Source: Hyphomicrobiales bacterium (GTDB lineage: Bacteria > Pseudomonadota > Alphaproteobacteria > Rhizobiales > Xanthobacteraceae). Taken from it: 64,000 nucleotides of DNA. How positions within the stretch are numbered: position 1 is the first letter of the stretch; every line of letters begins with the position of its first letter. Below the pieces are notes generated by a model that did not search any database, had not been told where the DNA came from, and saw only the letters and a program-made list of their open reading frames with translations. This document shows, piece by piece, positions 45,252-56,109 of the stretch. The stretch is taken from positions 1-64,000 of the forward strand of contig JAFKKH010000022.1 in NCBI GenBank assembly GCA_017305665.1. The letters run 5' to 3'. The position numbers were made by a program, and so were the translations under genes.

Positions 45252-45698
45252 TCAGCGGGGTGCTGCGGCCGCCTCTTTGAGGCGCGTCAGTTCGGGGCCG
45301 ATCCGGCGCCCCATCTCGTCGCCGAGCGCCTGCAACGCCTTGATCGGCCTGACCATCACTTCGAATTCGATCATCTGTCCGGCCTCGTCGAAGCGGATCA
45401 GGTCGATACCCTTCAACTGCCACTTGCCGATATTGGCGCTGAATTCCAGCGCGGCATCGTGTGAGCCGGATATGAAGGTCCGGTGGTAGCGGAAATTCTC
45501 GAAAACCTGCACGACAGTGGTCAGCACCAGCATGGTGGCGGCATGGCCGGGGATCGGCGCCTGCACGAAGGGCGAGCGGAAGACGACGCTTTCGGCGAGC
45601 AATTGTGCCAATAGATCGCGATGAGGTTTGGCGACGAACCGGTGCCAGGCAGAAAGAGTCTGTTGCGGCGCGGACGCCAGCGCATATGTTTCCGCCAT
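45252..45698 (-). CDS. NTF2/SnoaL-like protein
   Basis: This 148-residue protein has the cone-shaped NTF2-like fold pattern: HRFVAKPHRDLLAQLLAESVVFRSPFVQAPIPG, then FENFRYHRTFISGSHDAALEFSANIG, and WQLKGIDLIRFDEAGQMIEFEVMVRP. These proteins include SnoaL cyclases, ketosteroid isomerase-like proteins and many ligand-binding proteins; the ligand is not evident. ATG 45698 follows GGAGGG. It is divergent from the small basic protein gene. Confidence 0.85.
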   Translation of the reverse strand: MAETYALASAPQQTLSAWHRFVAKPHRDLLAQLLAESVVFRSPFVQAPIPGHAATMLVLTTVVQVFENFRYHRTFISGSHDAALEFSANIGKWQLKGIDLIRFDEAGQMIEFEVMVRPIKALQALGDEMGRRIGPELTRLKEAAAAPR

Positions 45699-45752
45699 CT
45701 CGTTTCCCTCCGGGGCGATCCAACCGTCAGGGACACTCAAGCAAAGGCCGCC

Positions 45753-45938
45753 ATGATCGACAAGCCGGACCCGGATCGCAACGCCAAGGATGAGGGGCGT
45801 CAGGCGCGATTGCGTGCGGCCCTGCGCGAGAATCTCAAGCGGCGGAAATCGCAGTCGCGCGGCCGCGCCGATCAAACGGCAGATGCGGAAGTCACGGATC
45901 AACAACGTCGGGCAGACGATGCAATCCACAAAGAGTGA
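45753..45938 (+). CDS. Small basic protein of unknown function
   Basis: This 61-residue protein is highly charged, with the helix-forming stretch RQARLRAALRENLKRRKSQSR followed by a polar tail (ADAEVTDQQRRADDAIHKE). Similar short Arg/Lys/Leu helical proteins occur in other Rhizobiales, so it is likely real rather than chance. It ends 4 bases before the flavoprotein start, suggesting one transcript. The role is unknown; RNA or membrane-surface contact is a guess. Confidence 0.6.
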   Translation: MIDKPDPDRNAKDEGRQARLRAALRENLKRRKSQSRGRADQTADAEVTDQQRRADDAIHKE

Positions 45939-45942
45939 GCAG

Positions 45943-47658
45943 ATGGCGCCGGATGTGATCGAGTCTGTCGCGCCCAGCAGCCCTGTTCCGCAGGTCAGGC
46001 TGTTTCCACGTCACGAACAGACGTTCCCCGAATTGTCCGCCGCGGAAATCGCGCGCATGCACCGCTTCGGCGAAGCGCGCAGCTATCGCGATGGCGAGCT
46101 GATGTTCGAAACCGGCAAGCCCGGTCCCGGCATGTTCGTCATTTTGTCCGGCGAGGTTGCGGTGACGGAGCGCGACGGGCTCGGCCATGTCACGCCGGTG
46201 ATCAAGCAAGGCCCCGGCCAGTTCATGGCAGAGCTCGGCCAGTTGTCCGGCCGTGACGCGCTGGTCGACGGTCGGGCTGAAGGCGCCGTCGAAACCCTGC
46301 TGATTTCGCCGGAGCGGCTTCGCGCCTTGCTCGTCGCCGAGGCCGATCTCGGTGAGCGCATCATGCGGGCGCTGATCCTGCGCCGCGTCAGTCTTCTGCA
46401 GGGCGGCACCGGCGGCCCGATTCTGATCGGCGCGCCGGCGTCCGCCGATGTGATCCGGCTGCAGGGTTTTCTCACGCGCAACGGTTATCCGCATCACTTG
46501 CTGGATCCGGCTTCCGACAAGGATGCCGCCGACGTGATCGCGCGCTATTCGCCGTCGCCGCAGGAGATGCCACTGGTCGTGACGCCCGACGGCGCCGTGC
46601 TGCGCAATCCGTCTGAGGCCGATACTGCGCGCGCGATGGGCATGCTCCGTGCGCTCGCAAAAAACATGGTCTACGACGTTGCCGTCGTCGGTAGCGGTCC
46701 CGCCGGATTGTCGACAGCGGTGTACGCCGCATCCGAAGGACTTTCTGTGGCGGTCTGCGACACGCGCGCGTTCGGCGGGCAGGCCGGTGCCAGCGCCCGG
46801 ATCGAGAATTATCTCGGCTTTCCGACCGGCATTTCCGGTCTGGCCCTGACGGCACGGGCCTACAATCAGGCGCAGAAATTCGGTGCCGACATCATGATTC
46901 CCGTCACCGTGACGTCGCTCGATTGCAGTCGCTCCGAGGACCTGTTCGGCCTCACTCTCGATGACGGCGGAGTGCTGCGCGCCCGCTCGATCGTGATTGC
47001 CAGCGGTGCGCGCTACCGCCGGCCGGAGATCGCCAACCTCGATCGTTTCGACGGTCGCGGCGTCTGGTACTGGGCTTCGCCGATCGAGGCGCGGCTGTGC
47101 AAGGATCAGGATGTCATTCTGGTCGGTGGCGGCAATTCCGCGGGACAGGCCGCCGTCTTTCTGTCGGCGCATGCCCGCCGGGTCCATATGGTTATCCGTG
47201 GCGGCGGATTGGGCGCCAGCATGTCGCGCTACCTGATCGAACGGATCGAGGCGACGCCGAATATCGAACTGGTCTTCAACACCGAAGTGGTCGCGCTGGA
47301 CGGCAGCGAAGGTGCGGGCCTCGAGCGCGTGCGCTGGCGCAGTCGCCTGTCCGGTGAGGAGGCCGGCCTCGACGTCAGAAACCTGTTTTTGTTCGTCGGC
47401 GCCGATCCGGCAACGTCCTGGCTTGATGGCTGCGGCGTCGCCGTGGATCGCGGCGGCTTCGTGCTGACCGGCGCTGCATGTAAGGACGACAAGGATCATC
47501 GCGTTGCGCCGCTGGAGACTTGTGTGTCCGGGGTGTTCGCGGTCGGCGATGTTCGCTCCGGCTCGGTCAAACGCGTCGGCGGCGCCATCGGCGAAGGCGC
47601 GCAGGTCGTCGCGGCGTTGCATGCGTTTCTTGGCGACGCGGCGAGGCCGGCCCTGTAA
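45943..47658 (+). CDS. Cyclic-nucleotide-domain / thioredoxin-reductase-like flavoprotein fusion
   Basis: This 571-residue protein fuses three parts. Residues about 20-150 are a cyclic-nucleotide-binding-type domain (FVILSGEVAVTERDG, GQFMAELGQLSG). Residues about 158-240 resemble a glutaredoxin/thioredoxin fold without CxxC (GPILIGAPASADVIRLQGFL, PLVVTPDGAVLRNPS). Residues about 243-571 are a thioredoxin-reductase-like flavoprotein: FAD motif VVGSGPAGLSTAV, NAD(P)H motif ILVGGGNSAGQAAVF, and end VFAVGDVRSGSVKRVGGAIGEG. The redox CxxC of thioredoxin reductases is missing; the region reads GVWYWASPIEARLCKD (374-387). Electrons must go elsewhere. ATG 45943 is 5 bases after the small gene; ATG 45919 is possible. 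The UBP zinc-finger gene follows. Confidence 0.9.
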   Translation: MAPDVIESVAPSSPVPQVRLFPRHEQTFPELSAAEIARMHRFGEARSYRDGELMFETGKPGPGMFVILSGEVAVTERDGLGHVTPVIKQGPGQFMAELGQLSGRDALVDGRAEGAVETLLISPERLRALLVAEADLGERIMRALILRRVSLLQGGTGGPILIGAPASADVIRLQGFLTRNGYPHHLLDPASDKDAADVIARYSPSPQEMPLVVTPDGAVLRNPSEADTARAMGMLRALAKNMVYDVAVVGSGPAGLSTAVYAASEGLSVAVCDTRAFGGQAGASARIENYLGFPTGISGLALTARAYNQAQKFGADIMIPVTVTSLDCSRSEDLFGLTLDDGGVLRARSIVIASGARYRRPEIANLDRFDGRGVWYWASPIEARLCKDQDVILVGGGNSAGQAAVFLSAHARRVHMVIRGGGLGASMSRYLIERIEATPNIELVFNTEVVALDGSEGAGLERVRWRSRLSGEEAGLDVRNLFLFVGADPATSWLDGCGVAVDRGGFVLTGAACKDDKDHRVAPLETCVSGVFAVGDVRSGSVKRVGGAIGEGAQVVAALHAFLGDAARPAL

Positions 47659-47678
47659 CAACAAGTGTGGAGTATCTT

Positions 47679-47987
47679 ATGGCAAAGCCCTGCACCCATA
47701 TCGCCGGCATCCGCGACGTCACGCCTAGCGCGCTCGGTTGCGAGGAGTGCCTCAAGATCGGCAGCCCGTGGCTGCATCTCCGCATTTGCCGCACCTGCGG
47801 TCATGTCGGCTGCTGTGATGACTCCCCGAACAAGCACGCCACGAAACATTTCCATGCCACGCAGCATCCGATCATCGAAGGCTATGATCCGCCCGAGGGT
47901 TGGGGATGGTGCTATGTTGATGAAGTGATGTTCGATCTATCGAGGCGAAAGACGCCGCACAACGGACCGATCCCTCGCTATTACTGA
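47679..47987 (+). CDS. UBP-type zinc finger protein
   Basis: This 102-residue protein is almost entirely one ZnF-UBP domain: CTH (5-7), CEEC (21-24), CRTCGHVGCC (37-46), HATKHFHATQH (53-63) and GWGWCYVDE (75-82). All expected Cys/His zinc ligands are present. In eukaryotic ZnF-UBP domains the pocket binds the free C-terminal Gly-Gly of ubiquitin; the WCY segment (Trp77, Tyr79) of that pocket is kept here, while the conserved Arg position appears to be Asp. Bacterial roles are unknown. ATG 47679 follows GGAG by 6 bases. It lies 20 bases after the flavoprotein gene. Confidence 0.9.
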   Translation: MAKPCTHIAGIRDVTPSALGCEECLKIGSPWLHLRICRTCGHVGCCDDSPNKHATKHFHATQHPIIEGYDPPEGWGWCYVDEVMFDLSRRKTPHNGPIPRYY

Positions 47988-48090
47988 ATGCGGCGCATCG
48001 CATGCCGCCGATTTCAGCAGCGAAATCCGCGGTAATTCGTCTGCCAGGGTCGTAGCATTCGAGCACGTTCAGGGAGCGGGGAGCATCACC

Positions 48091-48591
48091 ATGGTCTTCG
48101 GAATGAGCCTGGCAGCATTTACGCTGCTGCACGTCGCGATCAGCCTGATTGGAATCGTCTCGGGACTGGTCGTCATGTTCGGACTGCTGTCCTCCGACCG
48201 CAGACCGGGATGGACCGCGCTGTTTTTGATAACGACGATTTTGACCAGCGTGACCGGGTTCGGCTTTCCGTTCACGAAGCTGCTGCCGTCGCACGTCGTT
48301 GGCATCATCTCGCTGGCGCTGCTGGCGGTTGCTGTCATCGCGCTCTATGTCGGGCGACTGTCGGGCGCATGGCGCTGGATCTATGTCGTGACCGCGATGA
48401 CCTCGCTCTATCTCAATATCTTCGTGCTGGTGATACAGGGTTTCCTGAAGATCGGACCGCTGCACGCGCTGGCGCCGAGCAATCCGCCGTCGGGGCCGCC
48501 TTTCGCAATCGTGCAGGGGGTCGTGCTCGTGCTGTTTATTGCGATTGTCATCGGCGCCGTCAGGAAATTCCGGCCCCTTGTGATGCACTGA
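48091..48591 (+). CDS. Four-helix membrane protein of unknown function
   Basis: This 166-residue protein has four membrane segments ([84 protein letters not shown]) with few charges between them. I recognise no named domain. A good ribosome site (GGGAGCGGGGAG) precedes ATG 48091. It lies 40 bases before the hydrolase gene on the same strand. Confidence 0.8.
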   Translation: MVFGMSLAAFTLLHVAISLIGIVSGLVVMFGLLSSDRRPGWTALFLITTILTSVTGFGFPFTKLLPSHVVGIISLALLAVAVIALYVGRLSGAWRWIYVVTAMTSLYLNIFVLVIQGFLKIGPLHALAPSNPPSGPPFAIVQGVVLVLFIAIVIGAVRKFRPLVMH

Positions 48592-48631
48592 GCCAGGTAT
48601 CCGCACGACACGCGTCCTTTCAGGAGAATTC

Positions 48632-49459
48632 ATGATGCCGACGATCACCACCCGCGACGGTGTTGAAATCTTCTACAAGGACTGGGGCAGCGGTCAGCCG
48701 ATCGTCTTCAGTCATGGCTGGCCGTTGTCATCGGATGACTGGGATCCGCAGATGCTGTTCTTCCTCGGCAAGGGATTTCGTGTGGTCGCGCACGACAGGC
48801 GCGGCCACGGCCGGTCCAGCCAGGTGGCCGACGGCCATGACATGGATCACTACGCTGACGATCTGGCGGCGCTGACCGCACATCTCGACCTGAAGGATGC
48901 CGTTCATGTCGGTCATTCCACCGGAGGCGGCGAGGTCGCACACTACCTGGCACGACACGGCGAGAGCCGCGCAGCCAAGGCGGTCCTCATCAGCGCGGTG
49001 CCCCCGCTGATGGTCAAGACGGAATCAAATCCCGGCGGATTGCCAAAAGACGTGTTCGACGGTTTGCAGGCCCAACTCGCGGCCAATCGTGCCCAGTTCT
49101 ATCGCGATCTTCCAGCGGGTCCATTCTACGGATTCAACCGGCCGGGCGTAACGGCTCAGGAAGGCGTGATCCAGAACTGGTGGCGGCAGGGCATGATGGG
49201 CGGCGCCAAGGCGCACTATGACGGCATCGTCGCGTTTTCCCAGACCGATTTCACGGACGATCTGAAGAAGATCGGCATTCCGGTTTTGGTGATGCATGGC
49301 GACGACGACCAGATCGTGCCCTACGCCGATTCCGCGCCGCTCAGCGCGAAGTTGCTGAAGAACGGTACGCTCAAAACCTATGCAGGCTTTCCGCACGGCA
49401 TGATCACGACGCAAGCCGAAGCGATCAACGCCGACCTTCTGGCCTTCATCAAGGGATAA
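48632..49459 (+). CDS. Alpha/beta hydrolase (cofactor-free haloperoxidase-like)
   Basis: This 275-residue hydrolase has the nucleophile elbow GHSTGG (Ser96), acid Asp in [12 protein letters not shown] and His in GFPHGMITT. The start [32 protein letters not shown] and [14 protein letters not shown] are typical of the non-heme chloroperoxidase branch, whose members act as esterases/perhydrolases. ATG 48632 follows AGGAGA by 5 bases. It may form an operon with the preceding membrane protein. Confidence 0.93.
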   Translation: MMPTITTRDGVEIFYKDWGSGQPIVFSHGWPLSSDDWDPQMLFFLGKGFRVVAHDRRGHGRSSQVADGHDMDHYADDLAALTAHLDLKDAVHVGHSTGGGEVAHYLARHGESRAAKAVLISAVPPLMVKTESNPGGLPKDVFDGLQAQLAANRAQFYRDLPAGPFYGFNRPGVTAQEGVIQNWWRQGMMGGAKAHYDGIVAFSQTDFTDDLKKIGIPVLVMHGDDDQIVPYADSAPLSAKLLKNGTLKTYAGFPHGMITTQAEAINADLLAFIKG

Positions 49460-49644
49460 GGGTGAAGGCCGTTCTCCTTCGGGCGACAGGCATGGTCCGG
49501 CCGGGTGTCCCGGTCGAAAGCCTCCCATGCTCCGAGGATTCGACGGCAAATCCGCCGCAAGCCCATCAAATCGCCGCAAATTTCCATGCTTTGGAGGGCC
49601 GGGCGATTTGCCCTATACTTGATGCATAGCAAACAGGAATCGGC

Positions 49645-50934
<1,290 letters not shown>

Positions 50935-51094
50935 CAATGCGAGCCCCGCGTTTGCGGTTGCGCTCCCGCCGCGGACAGCCTTTTCGCGCCCGGACCCGGT
51001 GTCGCCCTGCCATTGGAAGCGATGGGAGGGTTGACGGCGATTTGAGGCCGCGCCATTGAGCGTGCTTGTGACAAGGTTTTGCCGGAACCCCCTC

Positions 51095-52390
51095 ATGCCC
51101 ATCCGCATCGATAGCCGCAGCGCCGATTTCGCCTCGCGCTTCAAGGCGTTTCTCGCAACCAAGCGCGAGGTCTCGGCCGATATCGAGGCGGCGACCCGCG
51201 CCATCGTCGAGGACGTGGCGGCGCGCGGCGATGCCGCGCTGATCGAGGCGACGCGCAAGTTCGACCGGCTGACCGTCGATGCCGCGCGCCTGCGGTTTAC
51301 TGCGGCCGAGGTCGAGGCGGCCGTGGCGGCCTGCGATGCGGCGACCATCGAGGCGCTGAAACTGGCGCGCGACCGGATCGAAACCTTCCATCGCCGGCAA
51401 CTGCCGAAAGACGACCGCTTCACCGATCCGCTCGGCGTCGAGCTCGGCTCGCGCTGGACCGCGATCGAGGCGGTTGGACTTTATGTGCCGGGCGGTTCGG
51501 CCGCCTATCCGTCGTCGGTTCTGATGAACGCCGTGCCGGCCAGGGTCGCCGGTGTCGAGCGCGTGGTGATGGTGGTGCCGTCGCCGGACGGCAAGATCAA
51601 TCCGCTGGTCTTGGCCGCGGCGCAGCTTGGCGGTGTGTCCGAAATCTACCGCGTTGGTGGTGCGCAGGCGGTTGCAGCGCTGGCCTATGGCACCACGACG
51701 ATCGCGCCGGTGGCCAAGATCGTCGGTCCCGGCAATGCCTACGTCGCGGCGGCCAAGCGGCAGGTATTCGGCAAGGTCGGCATCGACATGATCGCTGGCC
51801 CGTCGGAGGTGCTGGTCATCGCCGATGAAACGGGCAATGCCAACTGGATTGCCGCCGATCTGCTGGCGCAGGCCGAGCATGATGCCAACGCGCAATCGAT
51901 CCTGATCACCGACAGCGAGGCGCTCGCTGCCGATGTCGAGCGCGCTGTGGAGGCGCAGCTTGCCACGCTGCCGCGCGCGGAGATCGCGCGCGCCTCGTGG
52001 AACGATTTTGGCGCCGTCATCCTGGTGAAAAGCCTCGATGAGGCAGCAAAGCTCGCGGACTCCATCGCAGCCGAGCATCTGGAGATCATGACATCAGATC
52101 CCGAAGGTCTCGCCGCGCGCATCCGCAATGCCGGCGCGATCTTCCTTGGAGCCCATACGCCCGAAGCGATCGGCGACTATGTCGGCGGCTCCAACCATGT
52201 GCTGCCGACTGCGCGCTCGGCGCGGTTCTCGTCGGGCCTTGGCGTGCTTGACTTCATGAAGCGAACGTCGATCCTGAAATGCGGGCCGGACCAGTTGCGG
52301 GCATTGGGTCCGGCGGCGATGACCCTCGGCAAGGCCGAAGGTCTCGATGCCCATGCCCGCTCGGTCGGAGTGCGCCTCAACCTGCGATGA
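51095..52390 (+). CDS. hisD: Histidinol dehydrogenase
   Basis: This 431-residue zinc enzyme oxidises L-histidinol to histidine in two NAD-dependent steps. Key segments are [55 protein letters not shown], zinc-binding [14 protein letters not shown], the catalytic [10 protein letters not shown] and [23 protein letters not shown] 51095 ([12 protein letters not shown]) gives the standard length; a TTG at 51056 is rejected. Its stop overlaps the UPF0262 start by ATGA. Confidence 0.97.
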   Translation: MPIRIDSRSADFASRFKAFLATKREVSADIEAATRAIVEDVAARGDAALIEATRKFDRLTVDAARLRFTAAEVEAAVAACDAATIEALKLARDRIETFHRRQLPKDDRFTDPLGVELGSRWTAIEAVGLYVPGGSAAYPSSVLMNAVPARVAGVERVVMVVPSPDGKINPLVLAAAQLGGVSEIYRVGGAQAVAALAYGTTTIAPVAKIVGPGNAYVAAAKRQVFGKVGIDMIAGPSEVLVIADETGNANWIAADLLAQAEHDANAQSILITDSEALAADVERAVEAQLATLPRAEIARASWNDFGAVILVKSLDEAAKLADSIAAEHLEIMTSDPEGLAARIRNAGAIFLGAHTPEAIGDYVGGSNHVLPTARSARFSSGLGVLDFMKRTSILKCGPDQLRALGPAAMTLGKAEGLDAHARSVGVRLNLR

Positions 52391-52881
52391 GCAAGGAACC
52401 ACCAGAGGACGATTCCCGAAATCGCATCGTCGCGGTGACGCTCGATGAGGATTCGATCGGGCGTTCCGGGCCTGACATCGAGCATGAGCGGGCGATCGCG
52501 ATCTATGACCTCGTGGAGCAGAACCTGTTCGCGCCGGACGGCGCGGAGGGTGGCCCGTTCACGCTGCACATCGCGATCACCGGCAACCGTCTGATGTTCG
52601 ATATCCGCCGCGAGGACGGCACGCCCGTGGTGGCGCACCTGCTGTCACTGACGCCGTTCCGGCGGATCGTGAAGGACTACTTCATGATCTGCGACAGTTA
52701 TTATCAGGCGATCCGCACCGCGACGCCGGACAAGATCGAAGCCATCGATATGGGGCGCCGCGGTATCCATGACGAGGGATCGCGCACCCTGCAGGAGCGG
52801 CTGAAGGGCAAGGTGCGTGTCGACTTCGACACCGCGCGTCGGCTGTTCACCCTGATCTCTGTCCTGCACTGGAAGGGTTAG
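52387..52881 (+). CDS. UPF0262 family protein
   Basis: This 164-residue protein matches UPF0262: [55 protein letters not shown] and [16 protein letters not shown] near the middle. Function is unknown. It is almost always next to hisD in alphaproteobacteria and here overlaps it by ATGA, so a link to the hisD transcript is certain though not to histidine synthesis. Confidence 0.93.
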   Translation: MSKEPPEDDSRNRIVAVTLDEDSIGRSGPDIEHERAIAIYDLVEQNLFAPDGAEGGPFTLHIAITGNRLMFDIRREDGTPVVAHLLSLTPFRRIVKDYFMICDSYYQAIRTATPDKIEAIDMGRRGIHDEGSRTLQERLKGKVRVDFDTARRLFTLISVLHWKG

Positions 52882-52912
52882 CACATGACCCGGGGCGACA
52901 TATCCTCGCGTC

Positions 52913-53434
52913 GTGCGCGAAGCGGTTGCGCGGGAGTTCCGCGTAAACCAAAAGCGGCCTGACCGCATGGTCGCGCCGTCGCGCGTACATCATCCCCAGT
53001 CGGTGTTGTTCGCTTGTGCGCTCAACAGCGTGCGCTCGCCGATGGCGGCGAGTCTGCTGCAGCACATGTTCCCGCAAACCCTATACGTTAAATCCGCCGG
53101 CGTCCGGACCGGCGAGCTCGATCCGTTCGCCGTCGCCACGATGGCCGAGCTCGGTCAGGATATTTCGAAGCATCGGCCGATGACCTTCGAGGATCTCGAC
53201 GATTGGGAAGGCCTCAACTTCGATCTCATCATTACGCTGTCGCCGGAAGCCCATCACAAGGCGCTGGAGCTGACGCGCACGCTCGCCGCCGACGTCGAAT
53301 ACTGGCCGACTCCCGATCCGACCAACGTCGAGGGCAGTCGCGAGCAGCGCATGCAGGCCTATCGCGACGTCTGCGATGATCTGGTGCTGCGGATGCGCAA
53401 GCGATTTACGCGAAGCGGCGGTGTCGTCATCTGA
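52913..53434 (+). CDS. Low-molecular-weight protein-tyrosine-phosphatase-like protein
   Basis: This 173-residue protein has the phosphatase/arsenate-reductase-like loop CALNSVR (Cys35 to Arg41, CX5R) and the general-acid region YWPTPDPTNVEGS. It belongs to the phosphatase subgroup conserved after hisD-UPF0262 in Rhizobiales. The GTG 52913 start is used since homologues have a similar N-terminal extension; ATG 52967 would remove 18 residues and neither has a clear ribosome site. It lies 31 bases after UPF0262. The protein substrate is unknown. Confidence 0.85.
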   Translation: MREAVAREFRVNQKRPDRMVAPSRVHHPQSVLFACALNSVRSPMAASLLQHMFPQTLYVKSAGVRTGELDPFAVATMAELGQDISKHRPMTFEDLDDWEGLNFDLIITLSPEAHHKALELTRTLAADVEYWPTPDPTNVEGSREQRMQAYRDVCDDLVLRMRKRFTRSGGVVI

Positions 53435-53771
53435 TCTGACGCGCGCGTGCGTCTCATTGGATGCTTGCGTACAGGATCGAACGTCGTCAGCCTCACAGCG
53501 CGTCATCGCGTGTCGCGATGTGTCGCATGATTGGACTCCGCGAGGTCGTCCTGCGTTTCTGTTTTTAGAATTAGACTTAGACCAATTCGAAATTTCTGCT
53601 TCATGTTGTCGCAGAAAACCCCTGTGCCGCAGGCACAAATGCAACACCTGATTTTGAACGGCGCGGTTTGTAGACGTTCTAACGCGCCATCGGTCGTCAA
53701 CAGAAATCGCGATGCTAAGGGAAAGCAAAGCGGGGCGCTGGATGAGCTGGCGCGATGTGGGGCGATCAACA
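53435..53771. other. Upstream region of the siderophore receptor gene
   Basis: These 337 bases separate the phosphatase and TonB receptor genes and are visibly more AT-rich than their flanks (53555-53650). No coding frame is convincing. They hold three tandem TTAGA-type repeats (53565-53582) and a small hairpin TGTGCC-GCA-GGCACA (about 53623-53637). Confidence 0.55.
53565..53582 (+). promoter_or_regulatory. Triple direct repeat, candidate iron-regulator site
   Basis: The bases read TTAGAA-TTAGAC-TTAGAC, three direct 6-base repeats, with TTT before them. The first unit contains TTTAGAA, one half of the Irr-box (ICE) consensus TTTAGAA-N-TTCTAAA known in Rhizobiales; the inverted half is absent. 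It lies 190-207 bases before the receptor start. Confidence 0.35.
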
Positions 53772-56093
53772 ATGTCAAGAATGAATCTAAAAAGCGTATG
53801 CCTGGGGGCTGCAAGCATGGCTGCGCTGTCGATCTGTTTGCCGAATGCAGGATACGCGCAATCGCAATTGCCCGCGGTGACGGTCGATGCGCCGACCCAG
53901 CAGGCGGCGCGGACTGCGAAGCCCGCGCGTCGCGCGTCGCGGCCGTCGCGCGCGACCCGTCGGGCCGCGGCTCCTGCGCAGAGGCAGGTCGTCGTCCCAC
54001 AGGATAATGCCGGCGCCGGTGTCGAACGCGCGAAAGGTCATGTGGACGGTTATCTTGCGACCCGCAGTGTGAGCGCAACCAAGACCGATACGTCGATCCT
54101 CGAAACGCCGCAGTCGATCTCCGTGGTCACGCAGGACCAGATCGCGGCGCAGGGCGTGCAGAGCGTCAACGACGCCTTGCGTTATACCCCCGGTGTTTCG
54201 CTGGAGAGTTTTGGCGCCAACACGTTCTTCGATCTGTTCAAGCTGCGCGGCTTCGACGCGCCGCGCTATCTCGACGGATTGCGGCTGCCGAACGATTCGA
54301 CGACGTTCGCTGTGCCGCGCATCGAGACCTATGGCCTTGAGCGCCTGGAGGTGTTGAAGGGACCGTCATCCGGACTTTACGGCCAGTCCGATCCGGGCGG
54401 CCTGATCAACATGGTCAGCAAGCGGCCGACGGCGACGCCGCATTACGACGTCGAAGGCAGCTTCGGCTCGTTCGAGCGCTTCCAGGGCGCCTTCGATATC
54501 GGCGGTCCTGTCGACAAGAACGGCGAGTTCCTCTACCGCCTCGTCGGCCTCGGTCGCGACTCCAATACGCAGACCGACTTCATGACCGACAACAAGATCT
54601 TCTTCGCGCCGAGCCTGACCTGGCGGCCGTCGACGGATACGAGCTTCACCCTGCTCTCGCAGTATTCGAACCTCGACAACAAGGGCTACCAGCAATACGT
54701 GCCGGGGCAGGTGTCGTTCCTGCCCAATCCCAACGGTCATGTTCCCTACAGCCGCTATATCGGCGAACCGGGCGCGGACCGGTTCAAGCTCGAGCAATGG
54801 TCGGTCGGTTACGAGTTCGAGCACCGTTTCGACAACAACCTGCAGTTCCGGCAGAACTTCCGTTATTTCGATGTCAGCAACGATCTCGCCGCGACTCGTT
54901 CGGAAGGGATGACCGGTGATCGGCTGGTGAACCGATCTTATCTCTACATGATCGCGCACGCGAGCAACGTTGCGCTCGACAACCAGTTGCAGGCGGATTT
55001 CAGGACCGGTCCTCTGGTGCACAAGGTTCTGGCCGGGTTCGATTACTTCAACCTGTCGGCCAGCAGCGACTATCGCTCGGGAGCACTTGCGCCGATCGAT
55101 GCCTATGCGCCGGTTTACGGCGCGACGATCCCGTCGTTCAATTCGCTGTCGTCGTTCATCCTGCGTGACGACAAGCAAAGTCAGGCCGGTCTCTATCTGC
55201 AGGATCAGATCAAGTGGGATCGCTGGACCCTGGCGCTCAGCGGGCGTCAGGATTGGGTCAACAGCAGCTTCACCAGCAAGGCGTTCTTTCCGCCGGCCGG
55301 CACCTATAACAGCGTCGATTCCGCGCAGACCGGTCGTGTCGGCCTGAACTATCTGTTCGACTTCGGTCTGGCGCCCTACATCAGCTACTCGACGTCGTTC
55401 ACGCCGAACCTCGGCGCGGATCGATTCGGCAATGCTTTCAGGCCCACCACGGGGGAGGGCAAGGAGATCGGCGTCAAGTTCAAGCCGAACGGCATGAACC
55501 TGATGCTCACCGCCGCGCTGTTCGAGATCAATCAGAACAACGTCCTGACCGCCGATCCGGTTAACCCGTTCCTCAGCATCCAGACCGATGCCGCGCGAGC
55601 GCGCGGATTCGAATTCGAGGCGCGCGGCAATGTGACCCGCGAATTCGAGGTCATTGCCGGTTACACGCATATCGATCCGCGGGTGACCAAGAGCCTCGAC
55701 GGCAATGCCGGCAAATATCTGCAGAGCACCGCGCTCGATCAGGCATCGCTGTGGGGCAAATACACCTGGTACAACGGGCCGCTGGCTGGGTTGGGTATCG
55801 GCGCGGGCGTACGCTATGTCGGCGACAGCTACGGTGACGCTGCGAACACGTTCGTGATTCCGTCCTACACTTTGTTCGATGCAAGCCTGAGCTACGACCT
55901 CGCTTATGCGAGGCCCGACCTGAAGGGCTGGAAAGTGCAGGTCAACGCCACCAACCTCGCCGACCGTTTCTATGTGCAGTCGTGCCTGACCGGTTTGGCC
56001 TATTGCGCCATGGGCACCGGCCGCACCGTGCTCGGCACGCTGAAGTATAGCTGGAACGCGGAGCCGTCGCGGCCGTCGCTGATCACGAAGTGA
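53772..56093 (+). CDS. TonB-dependent siderophore receptor
   Basis: This 773-residue outer-membrane receptor has a signal peptide (LKSVCLGAASMAALSICLPNAGYAQ), a TonB-box-like segment LPAVTVDAP, a basic Ala/Arg-rich linker, the plug domain (ETPQSISVVTQDQIAAQG, YTPGVSLESFG, LKGPSSGLYGQSDPGGLINMVSKRP) and a 22-strand barrel ending LGTLKYSWN. The plug wording matches the ferrichrome/ferrioxamine (FhuA/FoxA) class of siderophore receptors. The substrate is unproven. The start is uncertain among 53712, 53742, 53772 and 53781; 53772 gives a clean signal peptide. PepSY gene follows by 16 bases. Confidence 0.92.
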   Translation: MSRMNLKSVCLGAASMAALSICLPNAGYAQSQLPAVTVDAPTQQAARTAKPARRASRPSRATRRAAAPAQRQVVVPQDNAGAGVERAKGHVDGYLATRSVSATKTDTSILETPQSISVVTQDQIAAQGVQSVNDALRYTPGVSLESFGANTFFDLFKLRGFDAPRYLDGLRLPNDSTTFAVPRIETYGLERLEVLKGPSSGLYGQSDPGGLINMVSKRPTATPHYDVEGSFGSFERFQGAFDIGGPVDKNGEFLYRLVGLGRDSNTQTDFMTDNKIFFAPSLTWRPSTDTSFTLLSQYSNLDNKGYQQYVPGQVSFLPNPNGHVPYSRYIGEPGADRFKLEQWSVGYEFEHRFDNNLQFRQNFRYFDVSNDLAATRSEGMTGDRLVNRSYLYMIAHASNVALDNQLQADFRTGPLVHKVLAGFDYFNLSASSDYRSGALAPIDAYAPVYGATIPSFNSLSSFILRDDKQSQAGLYLQDQIKWDRWTLALSGRQDWVNSSFTSKAFFPPAGTYNSVDSAQTGRVGLNYLFDFGLAPYISYSTSFTPNLGADRFGNAFRPTTGEGKEIGVKFKPNGMNLMLTAALFEINQNNVLTADPVNPFLSIQTDAARARGFEFEARGNVTREFEVIAGYTHIDPRVTKSLDGNAGKYLQSTALDQASLWGKYTWYNGPLAGLGIGAGVRYVGDSYGDAANTFVIPSYTLFDASLSYDLAYARPDLKGWKVQVNATNLADRFYVQSCLTGLAYCAMGTGRTVLGTLKYSWNAEPSRPSLITK

Positions 56094-56109
56094 GCGAAGT
56101 GAGTCGGGA

